Source: Oscillibacter sp.
GTDB taxonomy: Bacteria > Bacillota > Clostridia > Oscillospirales > Oscillospiraceae
Assembly: GCA_014799845.1 (NCBI GenBank)
Contig: JAAVHF010000047.1
Coordinates: 22,204-72,150 of the forward strand
Length of the DNA: 49,947 nucleotides
Direction of reading: 5' to 3'
Below the pieces are notes generated by a model. The model saw only the letters and a program-made list of their open reading frames with translations, was not told where the DNA came from and did not search any database. Positions 16,641-25,877 of the stretch are shown piece by piece. Made by a program: the position numbers and the translations under genes. The first letter of the stretch is position 1; the number at the start of each line of letters is the position of its first letter.

Positions 16641-18016
16641 TCCCCATAACAACCGCACAGATCTGCGAAGCCGTGCAGGGCGTTCTGTTCGGCGATGAAC
16701 ATACAGCGATTTCCAACCTCTCCACCGACAGCCGGACGATTCCCGATGGGGCATGGTTCGTCCCTCTGACCGGAGAGCGGTTTGACGGCCACGACTATAT
16801 CGATATGGCTCTGGAGCGGGGCGCGGCGGGCTGCTTCTGCGCCAGACTGCCCGGAAAAGTCCGGGACGACAGGGCGTACATCCTGGTAGAGGACACCAAG
16901 CGGGCCCTGCGGGACCTTTCCGCGTGGTACCGGAACCAGTTCGATATCCCCATTGTCCAGATCACCGGCAGCATGGGCAAAACTACCTTCAAGGAGCTGC
17001 TGGCCGGCATCCTGGCTCGGCGGTACAATACGCTGAAAACGCCCGGGAACCTCAACGGCGACATCGGCGCGCCCCTGACCCTGCTGTCCCTGACGAGCGA
17101 GCATCAGGCGGCGGTGATCGAGACGGGAATGGACGAATTCGGCCAGATCCGCTACCTGGGCCAGGCCATCCGTCCGGACGTGGCGGTCATTACCATCATT
17201 GATGACGTCCATCTCTCCCACTTCGGCAGCAGGGAGGACATTTTGCACGCCAAAGCGGAGATTTTTGAGAATCTCCGTCCCGGCGGTCTGGCGGTGCTCA
17301 ACGGAGACGACGCGCTTTTGAACACCCTTCATCCGGACTGTGAGACAGTCCGCTGCGGCCAGTCGCCGGACTGCGCTGTCAGAATTGCGGATTTAGAGGA
17401 CCTGGGCCTGGAAGGCGTCCGCTGCACCGTTGTCACGCAGCAGGACAGCTATCCGCTGACCATCCCCGCCCCCGGCGTTCATATGGCGGAACTGGCCGCG
17501 CTGGCAATCGCCGCCGCAGAGCGGCTGGGTCTGACAAAAGAAGAAATCATAAGCGGCGTGGCCTCCTACGCCCCGGCGGACAACCGTCTGCGCATAGAGC
17601 GTCTGCCCGGGAACCGGGTCATGATCAACGACAGCTATAACGCCAACCCCCGGTCTGTCCGCGCGGATGTAAAGATCCTCTCCCAGCACAGGGGAGGGAA
17701 GCGGATCGCCATGCTGGGCGACATGACGGAACTAGGGACCGCCGAAGCCCCTGGACACCGCTCTGTAGGCGAGCTGGTGGGCCGGCTGGGGATCGAGGTC
17801 CTGCTGGCCGTGGGTCCCCGCAGCAGGGAGCACATGGTTCCCGCCGCGCAGGCGGCGGGATGCCCGGACGTCCGCTGGTATCCTGACAGGGAATCGGCAA
17901 AGGAGGATCTGCTGGCCCTTTTTGCGCCCGGAGACGCGATCCTGCTGAAGGCGTCCCACTTTTTTGGACGGTTTGACCTGATGGCGGATTATCTCCGGGA
18001 ATATCCTTTCCAATAG
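16637..18016 (+). CDS. murF: UDP-MurNAc-tripeptide:D-Ala-D-Ala ligase MurF
   Basis: MurF adds D-Ala-D-Ala to the UDP-MurNAc tripeptide in the cytoplasm and completes the peptidoglycan stem. The product is 459 residues, normal length. Domain order: N-terminal substrate domain with STDSRTIPDGAWFVPL; ATP-binding GSMGKTT at residues 111-117; HLSHFGSREDILHAKAEIF (usual form N-x-G-x-A-H-L-E-x-F-G-S); the C-terminal domain opened by RVMINDSYNANPRSVRADV and ending with ILLKASHFFGRFD (usual form L-x-K-G-S). Two positions differ from the common wording: the NxGxAH segment reads TIIDDVH and the late G-S reads A-S. These look like lineage variants rather than damage. GAGGAGGA (16623-16630) sets the start. 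Confidence 0.93.
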   Translation: MIPITTAQICEAVQGVLFGDEHTAISNLSTDSRTIPDGAWFVPLTGERFDGHDYIDMALERGAAGCFCARLPGKVRDDRAYILVEDTKRALRDLSAWYRNQFDIPIVQITGSMGKTTFKELLAGILARRYNTLKTPGNLNGDIGAPLTLLSLTSEHQAAVIETGMDEFGQIRYLGQAIRPDVAVITIIDDVHLSHFGSREDILHAKAEIFENLRPGGLAVLNGDDALLNTLHPDCETVRCGQSPDCAVRIADLEDLGLEGVRCTVVTQQDSYPLTIPAPGVHMAELAALAIAAAERLGLTKEEIISGVASYAPADNRLRIERLPGNRVMINDSYNANPRSVRADVKILSQHRGGKRIAMLGDMTELGTAEAPGHRSVGELVGRLGIEVLLAVGPRSREHMVPAAQAAGCPDVRWYPDRESAKEDLLALFAPGDAILLKASHFFGRFDLMADYLREYPFQ

Positions 18017-18033
18017 AGGGCGGGAGCGCCCGC

Positions 18034-18050
18034 CCGCCGCAAAGCGGCGG
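18034..18050 (+). other. Short GC hairpin between murF and the ABC-F gene
   Basis: CCGCCGC-AAA-GCGGCGG forms a perfect 7-bp stem, preceded by another GC-rich inverted segment (GGGCG...CGCCC at 18019-18033). There is no T-run, so an intrinsic terminator is unlikely; it may attenuate or protect the transcript. Confidence 0.4.
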
Positions 18051-18069
18051 TAAGAAGACAGGTACAGAT

Positions 18070-19965
18070 ATGATAGAAATAAGCGTAAACAACTTAAAAA
18101 AATCATTTGAGATAGGAAACAACATTTTAGACGGCATCACCTTCCAGGTGGAGACCGGCGAGCGGGTTGGCCTTCTGGGCCGGAACGGCGCGGGAAAATC
18201 CACCCTGTTCAAGATCCTGACGGGGGAGTTGGAAGCCGACGAGGGCGACGTGGTCGTGGCGAAAAACAGCCGCATCGGCCTCATTTCCCAGATCCCCGTC
18301 TACCCCGAGGGCTACACTGTGGAAGATGTGCTCCACACCGCCTTCGCCCGGCACCGGAAGCTGGGGGCGGAAATGGAGAAATTAGCCGCCGCCATGGCGG
18401 CAGGGGACAGCAGCGAGCAGACCCTGCGCCGCTATGGCGAGTTGTCAGCGAAATTTGAGGGCATCGGCGGTTATGACACCGACACCGCCGTAGGCAAGGT
18501 AGCCAATGGGCTGTCCATCCCCCCGGAAATGCGCTCCCAGCTTTTCGACAGCCTCTCCGGCGGGGAGAAGACCCGGGTCAATCTGGGCCGCCTGATCCTG
18601 GAGGATACCGACATCCTCCTTCTGGACGAGCCCACCAACCACCTGGACCTCCACGCCGTGGAATGGCTGGAGGATTACGTCCGCCGGTTCAAGGGAACAG
18701 TGGTAGCCATCAGCCATGACCGCTATTTTCTGGACAGGACTATCAACCGTGTTGTGGAGGTCCTGGACGGCAAGGCCGAGTTTTACCCCGGCAACTACAC
18801 CTTCTACGCCATCGAAAAGGAGCGCCGCTACCAGGAAAAGCTGAAGCAGTACGAAAAGGAGCAGGCCAAGATCAAGCAGCTGCAGGAGGCGGCGGACAAG
18901 CTCCACCTCTGGGCCTTCATGGGCAACGACAAGCTCCACAAGCGGGCCTTCTCCATGGAGCGCCGCATCGAGCGCATCCGCCAGACGGAAAAGCCCACCA
19001 AGGCCAAAACCATGACCCAGCGTTTCGGGGAAAGGGAGTTCTCCGGCGATGAGGTTATGCACATCAAAAACCTGGAAAAATCATTCGGAGGCCGCCGCCT
19101 GTTCCACGACCTGGACCTGCTGGTGGAGGGCGGCGAGCGGATCGCCCTTATCGGCGACAACGGCACGGGAAAATCCACCCTGCTGAAAATCCTCATGGGC
19201 GAGGAACAGCCGGACAACGGCCGGGTCCGCTTCGGACCCACCGTCCGGGTGGCCTATCTGCCCCAGATTATTCACTTCGACAATCCCCACCGCAACTTGG
19301 TGGATACCATGCTCTACGCCAAGCACGGCATGACCACGCAGACCGCCCGGGACCGTCTGGGCGCGTTCAATTTCCGGGGCGAAGACGTCTTCAAAACAGT
19401 TTCCGTCCTCTCCGGCGGCGAGCAGAGCCGTCTGCGGCTGTGCATGCTGATGGACGAGGAGATCAATCTGCTGGTTCTGGACGAGCCCACCAACCACCTG
19501 GATATTGCCAGCCGGGAGTGGATCGAGGAGGCGGTGGAGGCCTACGAGGGCGCGCTGCTGTTCGTCAGCCATGACCGATACTTTATCAACCGTTTCGCCA
19601 CCCGTATCTGGGAGCTGGAGAACGGCGTCATTACGGACTATCCCGTATCCTTCGCCCGGTATAAGGAGATCAAGGAGAGGGAAAAGACACTTTCCCAGTC
19701 CCAGCCCAGGCAGGAGAAAAAAGAGGCCAAGCCCGCCCCCAAAGGAAACCGCGCCCAGCAGAACGCCCGTAAGCAGCTGACCATCTGCGAGCGGGACATG
19801 GAGAAGCTGGAGGCGGAGATCAGGGCGGCGGAGGCGGATATGGAGGCCAATGCCTGCGACTATGAGAAGTACAGCGAGGCATACGCCAGGAAGGAAGAAC
19901 TGGACGCCAGGCTTCTGGAGCTGATGGACCGCTGGGAAAAGCTGGCCGAGGAGGCCGAGTCCTAG
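18070..19965 (+). CDS. ABC-F family ATPase (Uup/YdiF-like)
   Basis: A soluble translation-associated ATPase with two ABC domains and no membrane part (631 residues). First Walker A GRNGAGKST at residues 37-45 with signature LSGGEKTRVNL and Walker B ILLLDEPTNHLD; second Walker A GDNGTGKST at about 362-370 with signature LSGGEQSRLRL and Walker B LLVLDEPTNHLD. Between them lies the helical, charged linker (KERRYQEKLKQYEKEQAKIK and KLHKRAFSMERRIER) expected to reach the ribosomal P-site tRNA. The last about 90 residues form a predicted coiled coil, the Uup-type C-terminal extension. ABC-F members range from housekeeping factors to antibiotic-protection proteins; the housekeeping context here favours the former. 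Confidence 0.93.
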   Translation: MIEISVNNLKKSFEIGNNILDGITFQVETGERVGLLGRNGAGKSTLFKILTGELEADEGDVVVAKNSRIGLISQIPVYPEGYTVEDVLHTAFARHRKLGAEMEKLAAAMAAGDSSEQTLRRYGELSAKFEGIGGYDTDTAVGKVANGLSIPPEMRSQLFDSLSGGEKTRVNLGRLILEDTDILLLDEPTNHLDLHAVEWLEDYVRRFKGTVVAISHDRYFLDRTINRVVEVLDGKAEFYPGNYTFYAIEKERRYQEKLKQYEKEQAKIKQLQEAADKLHLWAFMGNDKLHKRAFSMERRIERIRQTEKPTKAKTMTQRFGEREFSGDEVMHIKNLEKSFGGRRLFHDLDLLVEGGERIALIGDNGTGKSTLLKILMGEEQPDNGRVRFGPTVRVAYLPQIIHFDNPHRNLVDTMLYAKHGMTTQTARDRLGAFNFRGEDVFKTVSVLSGGEQSRLRLCMLMDEEINLLVLDEPTNHLDIASREWIEEAVEAYEGALLFVSHDRYFINRFATRIWELENGVITDYPVSFARYKEIKEREKTLSQSQPRQEKKEAKPAPKGNRAQQNARKQLTICERDMEKLEAEIRAAEADMEANACDYEKYSEAYARKEELDARLLELMDRWEKLAEEAES

Positions 19966-20050
19966 GCGGGCTCACGAATGCGCTATTTGCTGCCTCCGTT
20001 ATCCGGGCTCGCCGCACGATAACGGCCACGCTGTGCGCATAGGAACAGTT

Positions 20051-20803
20051 ATGAAGAAAACTGAGAAAATCTGCTATATTCTGGCAATCCTGAGCTTCCT
20101 GCTGGGCGCGCTGATGCGGTTTGCTTTTACGGCGGTGCGGTTTACCGGGATGCTGTTCTGGTGTGCCGGGGCGGCGCTGGTAATTTTCGCGCTGCTGGCC
20201 AGGTGGAAGGAGAAGTACCGCTGGGCGCTGTGGCTGAGGCGTGTGTTCTTGGGCCTGCTGGCTGCGGGGTTCGCGTTTTTCGCTGTGCTGGAGGTCCGGG
20301 TGATCTCCTGGGCGCGGACGGACAGCGATACGCCCGTAACGGCGATCATCGTTTTGGGCGCCGGGGTCAATGGGACGGAGCCGTCCCTGAGCCTGTGGAC
20401 ACGTCTGGACGCCGCCCTGACCTATGCCCAGGACAAGCCCGATATTCCCATTGTCGTTTCCGGTTCCCAGGGTCAGGGGGAGGACATTTCCGAAGCCCGC
20501 TGCATGGCGGACTGGCTGATGAACAGAGGCGTAGACCCCGGCAGGGTCTGGCTGGAGGAGCGGGCGGACAACACGCGGGAGAATATCCGATATTCTTTGG
20601 CTCTGCTGTCGGAGCGGGGAATGGATACCACGGACAATATCGCGGTCGTGACCAGCGGCTACCACCTGTGCCGGGCGTCCATGTACATGCCGGGTAATAT
20701 GGTTCCGGTGGCGGCGCATATGCCGGCGGGGTACTTCCCGCTGACGCTGAATTATTATATCCGCGAAGCTTTCGCCATAGCGGAGGCTATCGTTTTTCGG
20801 TAA
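20051..20803 (+). CDS. DUF218 / YdcF-SanA-ElyC family membrane protein
   Basis: 250 residues. Three hydrophobic helices lie in the first 85 residues (ICYILAILSFLLGALM, MLFWCAGAALVIFALLA, VFLGLLAAGFAFFAVLE), followed by a DUF218 domain: AIIVLGAGVNGTEPS, TRLDAALTYAQDKPDIPIVVSGSQG, SEARCMADWL, and RADNTRENIRYSLAL with VVTSGYHLCRA. The D/E-N-T-x-x-N and T-S-x-Y-H-x-x-R motifs are family hallmarks. Family members affect envelope integrity (SanA, ElyC), but no reaction is established. I chose the ATG at 20051 over the GTG at 20033 because AGGA sits about 8 bases upstream. It is 14 bases before the flavodoxin gene. Confidence 0.88.
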   Translation: MKKTEKICYILAILSFLLGALMRFAFTAVRFTGMLFWCAGAALVIFALLARWKEKYRWALWLRRVFLGLLAAGFAFFAVLEVRVISWARTDSDTPVTAIIVLGAGVNGTEPSLSLWTRLDAALTYAQDKPDIPIVVSGSQGQGEDISEARCMADWLMNRGVDPGRVWLEERADNTRENIRYSLALLSERGMDTTDNIAVVTSGYHLCRASMYMPGNMVPVAAHMPAGYFPLTLNYYIREAFAIAEAIVFR

Positions 20804-20817
20804 AAAGGAGAGACAAT

Positions 20818-21321
20818 ATGCCATATATTCTATGTGTATATTACAGCAGGACCGGAAACACGGAAAAACTGATGAAGGAGATATCCCAGGAGCTGAAATG
20901 CGAGCTGGTGAAACTGGACGACGGCGTGGACCGCGGCGGCCTGGGCGGCTGGCTTCGCAGCGGGATGCAGGCCATGGCCCGGCGGCTGCCGCCGGTGAAG
21001 CCCATCAGGACGGCCTTCCCCCTGGACGTCTACGACCTGGTGATCATCGGCACGCCGGTGTGGGCGGGGCGGTGCTCGGCCCCGGTGCGGAGTTTTCTGT
21101 CCCAGTACGGAGAGCAGCTGCGCCGGACGGCCTACGTGGTTACCCGCAGCAGCGAGGTCCGCTACGAGGAGGTCTTTGACCAGATGGATATGTACGTCCG
21201 CTCTCCCAGGGTGTCCGCCGTGACCATCCGGCCCAATACGGTGGGTTCCACCTTCTGGCGGGATGAGTTCCTGACCAGCGTCCGGGACGGGGGAAAGGAG
21301 AGGTCGAACAATGCTGGATAA
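20818..21321 (+). CDS. Flavodoxin family protein
   Basis: 167 residues. The N-terminus ILCVYYSRTGNTEKLMKE carries the FMN phosphate-binding loop S-R-T-G-N-T. The middle strand YDLVIIGTPVWAGRCSAPV has the G-T-P-V-W pattern of the WrbA/flavodoxin fold that packs on the flavin. The protein is shorter than usual in its last strand. It is probably a small cytoplasmic electron carrier or quinone-reductase-like protein. GGAGAG precedes the ATG. Its end overlaps the prfA start by 11 bases, which suggests coupled translation. Confidence 0.9.
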   Translation: MPYILCVYYSRTGNTEKLMKEISQELKCELVKLDDGVDRGGLGGWLRSGMQAMARRLPPVKPIRTAFPLDVYDLVIIGTPVWAGRCSAPVRSFLSQYGEQLRRTAYVVTRSSEVRYEEVFDQMDMYVRSPRVSAVTIRPNTVGSTFWRDEFLTSVRDGGKERSNNAG

Positions 21322-22378
21322 ATTGCAGGCCATCTCCGACCGTCTGGAGGCCATCGTCAGCCAGATGGAGGACCCCGCCACCTACGGCGACCCGGACCTG
21401 CTGCGCCGCCTGACCCGCGAGCAGAAGGAGATCGAGCCCGTCGTGGAGGCTTACCGGGCCTACCGGAAGGCGGAAGCCGCCCTGACCTCCGCCCAGGAGC
21501 TTCTGAGCGACCCGGAGATGAAGGAAATGGCCCAGGAGGAGATCCAGGAGGCCAAGGCGGACATGGAGCGGCTGCAGGAAGAACTGAAAATCCTTCTGCT
21601 GCCCCGGGACCCCAACGACGGGAAAAATGTGGTCATGGAGATCCGCGGCGGCGTAGGCGGCGAGGAGGCCATGCTGTTTGCCGCCGACCTGTTCCGGATG
21701 TACGTCATGTATGCGGAGAGCCGGGGCTGGAAGCTGGAGGTGACCAGCCGCAGCGAGACGGAACTGGGCGGCATCAAGACCATTGAGTGCATCATTGAGG
21801 GCGAAGGGGCCTGGTCCCGCCTCAAGTACGAGAGCGGGGCCCACCGGGTCCAGCGGGTGCCGGTAACGGAATCCTCTGGCCGCATCCAGACCTCCGCCGC
21901 CACGGTGGCGGTGCTGCCGGAGGCGGAGGAAGTGGACTTCCACATCGATCCCGGCGACCTGAAAATCGATACCTTCCGCTCCTCCGGCGCGGGCGGGCAG
22001 CATATCAACAAGACGGAATCCGCCATCCGCATCACCCATCTGCCCACCGGCGTGGTGGTGGAGTGCCAGGACGAGCGCAGCCAGTACAAGAATAAGGACC
22101 GCGCCATGCAGATCCTGCGCACCCGGCTCTACGAGGCGGAGCTGGAGAAGCAGAACGCCGCCATTGCCGCCCAGCGAAAGAGCCAGGTAGGTTCCGGCGA
22201 CCGCAGCGAGCGCATCCGGACGTACAACTTCCCCCAGGGCCGCGTAACGGACCACCGCCTGACCGGGGACGTAAAGAATTTCGCCATTGATTCAGTCATC
22301 AACGGCGGGCTTGACCCAATTATCGATGCTCTGACCACCGCCGACCAGGCGGCAAAGCTGGCGGAGGCGGGGGAGTAA
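21311..22378 (+). CDS. prfA: Peptide chain release factor 1
   Basis: RF1 reads UAA and UAG stop codons and triggers peptide release. 355 residues, normal length. The GGQ catalytic motif is at residues 228-230 within [18 protein letters not shown]. The codon-reading tripeptide of RF1 (P-x-T) is P184-V185-T186 in [20 protein letters not shown]. The N-terminal helical domain and the C-terminal [19 protein letters not shown] are standard. In this operon no prmC (RF methyltransferase) gene is adjacent. AGGAGAGG upstream supports the ATG at 21311. Confidence 0.97.
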   Translation: MLDKLQAISDRLEAIVSQMEDPATYGDPDLLRRLTREQKEIEPVVEAYRAYRKAEAALTSAQELLSDPEMKEMAQEEIQEAKADMERLQEELKILLLPRDPNDGKNVVMEIRGGVGGEEAMLFAADLFRMYVMYAESRGWKLEVTSRSETELGGIKTIECIIEGEGAWSRLKYESGAHRVQRVPVTESSGRIQTSAATVAVLPEAEEVDFHIDPGDLKIDTFRSSGAGGQHINKTESAIRITHLPTGVVVECQDERSQYKNKDRAMQILRTRLYEAELEKQNAAIAAQRKSQVGSGDRSERIRTYNFPQGRVTDHRLTGDVKNFAIDSVINGGLDPIIDALTTADQAAKLAEAGE

Positions 22379-22390
22379 TACAGAAGAGAA

Positions 22391-22846
22391 ATGAAGATCA
22401 CGCAAATGCGCCAGTTCGAGGCAATGGAGATTGCGGACTGCTGGAAGTATGACGGAGAATACGCGTTTTACGACATGACGGCAGATCCGGAGGACTATGA
22501 GGAAATTGTAACTCCGGAGCTGCGGAGAGACCGGTATTTTTCTGTTTTCGATAAGGGCGTTTTGATGGGCTTTTTCTGTGTGGAGCAGGGGGATGAAACG
22601 GTTGAAATCGGCTTGGGCCTGCGCCCGGATCTGACGGGGCAGGGGAGGGGCATAGCCTTTCTGAACGAGGTCCTCCGGTTCTTGAGGGAAAACTACACAT
22701 TTGAGAAAATTGGACTGAATGTTGCGTCCTTTAACCAGAGAGCCATAAAAGTGTATGAGCGGGTGGGTTTCGTAAAAACCGGGACCAGTCAGGTGCGTAC
22801 CAACGGCGGAATATATGATTTTACTTCAATGGAGATGAAGCTATAA
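22391..22846 (+). CDS. GNAT family N-acetyltransferase
   Basis: 151 residues. The acetyl-CoA loop (motif A) reads VEIGLGLRPDLTGQGRGIAF, with the Q-G-R-G form of Q/R-x-x-G-x-G/A, and is followed by the helix LNEVLRFLREN and the motif B segment IGLNVASFNQRAIKVYERVGF, a clear RimI/RimJ-like ending. The substrate cannot be told. It sits 12 bases after prfA and one base before the next gene, so it is part of the same transcript; a protein N-terminal or ribosome-related role would be possible but is not shown. Confidence 0.88.
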   Translation: MKITQMRQFEAMEIADCWKYDGEYAFYDMTADPEDYEEIVTPELRRDRYFSVFDKGVLMGFFCVEQGDETVEIGLGLRPDLTGQGRGIAFLNEVLRFLRENYTFEKIGLNVASFNQRAIKVYERVGFVKTGTSQVRTNGGIYDFTSMEMKL

Positions 22847-22847
22847 C

Positions 22848-23876
22848 ATGAAGACAAAGCTTCTGACAGAACAGGATATCCCCGCTGCCGCCGCCATCCT
22901 TCGGGATGGCGGTTTGCTGGGCATCCCCACGGAGACGGTCTACGGTCTGGGGGCCAACGGACTGGACCCGGAAGCGGTGCGCCATATCTTTGAGGCTAAG
23001 GGCCGCCCCCAGGACAACCCTCTGATCCTCCACATTCCGGAGGCGTCCTGGCTGGAACGCTGCTGCCATGACATCCCCGATGCCGCCTATGTCCTGGCGG
23101 AAAAATTCTGGCCCGGCCCCTTGACCATGATCCTGCCCCGGCGGGAGGTCGTGCCGGACGCGGTGACCTGCGGCCTGGACACCGTAGGGATGCGCTGCCC
23201 CAACCACCCGGTGACGCTGGAAATCATCCGCGCGGCGGGCATACCGGTAGCCGCCCCCAGCGGCAACCGATCCGGCCGTCCCAGCCCCACCTGCGCCGCC
23301 CACATGCTGGAAGATATGGACGGCCGGATCGACGCCATCGTGGACGGCGGCCCCTGCGGCGTGGGGGTGGAATCCACCATCATTGATTTGACCTCGCCCG
23401 TTCCCCGCCTGCTGCGGCCCGGCGGGCTGCCGCTGGAGGAGCTGCGGGAGGCTCTGGGGGAGGTAGCCGTCGATAAAGCGGTCCTCGCGCCCCTGTCCGC
23501 CGGAGAGAAGCCCAAAGCCCCCGGCATGAAGTACCGGCACTACGCGCCCAAGGCTCCCGTAACGGTAGTTGCCGGCGAGGGCGGAGAGACCGCCCGGTAT
23601 ATCCGGCAGCAGACAGGGGAACATACCGGCGTGATCTGCTTTGACGAATACGCGGACCAATTTCCCAACGGCGTAATAAGGACCATCGGTTCCAGCCATG
23701 ACATAAGCGAGCAGGCCCGGCGGGTATTCGACGCCCTGCGGGCCTTCGACGGGACGGATGTAACGGCCATTTTCGCCCAGTGTCCCGGCGACGCGGGCCT
23801 GGGGCTGGCGGTAGCCAACCGTCTGAAAAAAGCCGCCGGATTTCAGATCGTAGACGTGGAGGAGGCGGAACCGTGA
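22848..23876 (+). CDS. L-threonylcarbamoyladenylate synthase (TsaC/Sua5 type)
   Basis: Makes threonylcarbamoyl-AMP from threonine, bicarbonate and ATP for the t6A37 tRNA modification. 342 residues, so the long Sua5 form. YrdC domain at residues about 8-205: GGLLGIPTETVYGLGANG, AKGRPQDNPLILHI, GPLTMILPR and APSGNRSGRPSPT, the last carrying the ATP/threonine-binding S-x-N. The C-terminal Sua5 domain begins after the linker KAPGMKYRHYAPKAPV, another family signature. The stop overlaps the coaE start by 3 bases. Confidence 0.94.
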   Translation: MKTKLLTEQDIPAAAAILRDGGLLGIPTETVYGLGANGLDPEAVRHIFEAKGRPQDNPLILHIPEASWLERCCHDIPDAAYVLAEKFWPGPLTMILPRREVVPDAVTCGLDTVGMRCPNHPVTLEIIRAAGIPVAAPSGNRSGRPSPTCAAHMLEDMDGRIDAIVDGGPCGVGVESTIIDLTSPVPRLLRPGGLPLEELREALGEVAVDKAVLAPLSAGEKPKAPGMKYRHYAPKAPVTVVAGEGGETARYIRQQTGEHTGVICFDEYADQFPNGVIRTIGSSHDISEQARRVFDALRAFDGTDVTAIFAQCPGDAGLGLAVANRLKKAAGFQIVDVEEAEP

Positions 23877-24535
23877 CCGTCATCGGCATCACCGGCCCCA
23901 CCGGGGCGGGGAAGACCACCGCGCTGGACGTGCTGGCGGAAATGGACTTTGAGATCGTAGACTGCGACGCGCTGTACTATCGGTTGCTGCGCACTGACGA
24001 ACACTTGCGCCAGGCCCTGCGGGAGGCCTTTGGCGAGGTGTTTCTGCCGGACGGGACCCTGGACCGCCGGAGGGTGGCAAAGCGGGTATTCGGCAATCAA
24101 AAGGAACTGGCAAAGTTAAATAACCTTGTGTTTCCCGCTGTGTCCGCAGCAGTGGAACAAAAAATTCAGAAATGTTCACAAAAAGGACTTGCTATTGATG
24201 CCATCAATCTGGTAGAATCCGGTATGGGGCGGTTGTGCGATGTCACGGTAGCCGTGACGGCGCCGTCTGCCATCCGTTTGAAGCGCATCATGACCAGAGA
24301 TGCCCTGACCGGGGAGCAGGCCAGGGCCAGGATCGAGGCTCAGAAGCCGGCGGACTGGTATCGGGAAAACTGCGCCTTCCTTCTGGAGAATCAGGAGGCG
24401 GACAGGGGGGCTTTTGAGGTGATGGCGCGCACATTTTTCAAAAATCTGATGGAAACGATGAATGAAGGAGAGAAGTGCAATGGAAGCGAAGGAATGGAAA
24501 GAGAAGCTCCTCATGGAGAAAAAGAACGGCTATGA
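23873..24535 (+). CDS. coaE: Dephospho-CoA kinase
   Basis: Phosphorylates dephospho-CoA at the 3' ribose hydroxyl, the last step of coenzyme A synthesis. The P-loop GPTGAGKTT is at residues 8-16, followed by DFEIVDCDALYYRLL (usual V-I-D-A-D), DGTLDRRRVAKRVF, and RIMTRDALTGEQARARI with the R-x-x-x-R adenine lid. The GTG start at 23873 overlaps the previous stop and is supported by GGAGGAGGCGGA just upstream. The protein ends with an about 20-residue polar tail (EGEKCNGSEGMEREAPHGEK) read through the start of the aminopeptidase gene, so the two frames overlap by 56 bases. The kinase domain itself ends before the overlap. Confidence 0.93.
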   Translation: MTVIGITGPTGAGKTTALDVLAEMDFEIVDCDALYYRLLRTDEHLRQALREAFGEVFLPDGTLDRRRVAKRVFGNQKELAKLNNLVFPAVSAAVEQKIQKCSQKGLAIDAINLVESGMGRLCDVTVAVTAPSAIRLKRIMTRDALTGEQARARIEAQKPADWYRENCAFLLENQEADRGAFEVMARTFFKNLMETMNEGEKCNGSEGMEREAPHGEKERL

Positions 24536-25865
24536 CCGGATGCCCGCCGGTGAGCGGGAGGCTATGAACAGCTACTGCCAGGGCTACAAGGCGTTTCTGG
24601 ATGCCGGCAAGACCGAGCGTGAATGCGTCCGTGAGGGCATCCGTCTGGCTGAGGAGAAGGGCTTCCGGGCCTATGAGCGGGGCATGGAGCTGAAAAGCGG
24701 GGACAAGGTGTACCTGAATAACCGGGGCAAGATGCTGCTGCTGGCGGTCATTGGCCAGAAGAGTCTGGCCGAAGGCGCGCAGATCGCCGCCGCCCATATC
24801 GACAGCCCCCGTCTGGACCTCAAGCCCAGCCCCCTCTATGAGGACAGCGAGCTGGCTTACCTCAAGACCCATTATTACGGCGGCATCCGGAAGTACCAGT
24901 GGGTGACTATCCCTCTGGAGATCCACGGCGTGGTGGCGCTGAAGGACGGTAAGACCGTCAACGTCGTCATCGGCGAGGGAAGCGAGCCCAAGCTGGTCAT
25001 CAACGACCTGCTGCCCCATCTGGGCGCGGAGCAGAGCAAGAAGACCCTGGCCGAGGGCATTGCCGGTGAGCAGCTGAACATCATGGCGGGCAGCGAACCC
25101 ATGGAAGGCGAGGAAAAGGACCGGGTCAAGCTGGCGGTCATGAAGGTGCTGTATGAGAAGTACGGCTTCACGGAGGAGGATTTCATCTCCGCCGAACTGG
25201 AAGCGGTCCCGGCAGCTAAGGCCACCGACATCGGTCTGGATGCCAGTCTGATCGGCGCTTACGGCCACGATGACCGTGTGTGCGGCTACGCCGCCCTGAG
25301 GGCGCTGCTGGATTTGGAAGAGGTTCCCGGCAAGACCGCGGTCTGCGTGCTGGCGGACAAGGAGGAGATCGGTTCCGTGGGCGTGTCCGGCATGTTGACG
25401 CATGCCTTTGACACCTTCATGGAGGACCTGTGCGACAGCCAGAATGTGCCGGTGCGGGCATGCTTGGAGAAGAGCTTCTGCCTCTCCGCCGATGTGACGG
25501 CGGCCTATGATCCCAACTTTGGCGACGTATATGAGAAGCGGAATTCCTCCTTTGTGAATTACGGCATCGGTCTGTGCAAGTATACCGGCAGCCGGGGCAA
25601 GGGCGGCGCGTCCGACGCCTCCGCAGAGCTGGTGGCCTATGTCCGCCGGATCTTTGACGAGAACGGCGTCATCTGGCAGATGGCGGAGCTGGGCAAGGTG
25701 GACGCCGGCGGCGGCGGCACCGTGGCGGCTTATATGGCCAACCGGAACATCGACACCCTGGACGCCGGCGTGCCGGTGCTGGCCATGCACGCTCCCTTTG
25801 AGGTGGTTGCCAAGCTGGACTGCTACATGACCTATAAGGGCATGACGGCGGTATATATGAACTGA
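24480..25865 (+). CDS. apeB: M18 family aminopeptidase
   Basis: A cytoplasmic zinc aminopeptidase of the aspartyl-aminopeptidase family, 461 residues. Metal-ligand segments are AAHIDSPRLDLKP (His), GAYGHDDRVCGY (bridging Asp), ADKEEIGSVG (catalytic Glu pair), LSADVTAAYD (Asp) and AMHAPFEVVAK (His near the C-terminus). The start at 24480 has AAGGAGAG about 8 bases upstream and lies inside the end of coaE. The gene is followed at once by a strong terminator, so it closes the prfA-coaE transcript. The symbol apeB is used by family analogy. Confidence 0.93.
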   Translation: MEAKEWKEKLLMEKKNGYDRMPAGEREAMNSYCQGYKAFLDAGKTERECVREGIRLAEEKGFRAYERGMELKSGDKVYLNNRGKMLLLAVIGQKSLAEGAQIAAAHIDSPRLDLKPSPLYEDSELAYLKTHYYGGIRKYQWVTIPLEIHGVVALKDGKTVNVVIGEGSEPKLVINDLLPHLGAEQSKKTLAEGIAGEQLNIMAGSEPMEGEEKDRVKLAVMKVLYEKYGFTEEDFISAELEAVPAAKATDIGLDASLIGAYGHDDRVCGYAALRALLDLEEVPGKTAVCVLADKEEIGSVGVSGMLTHAFDTFMEDLCDSQNVPVRACLEKSFCLSADVTAAYDPNFGDVYEKRNSSFVNYGIGLCKYTGSRGKGGASDASAELVAYVRRIFDENGVIWQMAELGKVDAGGGGTVAAYMANRNIDTLDAGVPVLAMHAPFEVVAKLDCYMTYKGMTAVYMN

Positions 25866-25877
25866 TAGACAGGATAA

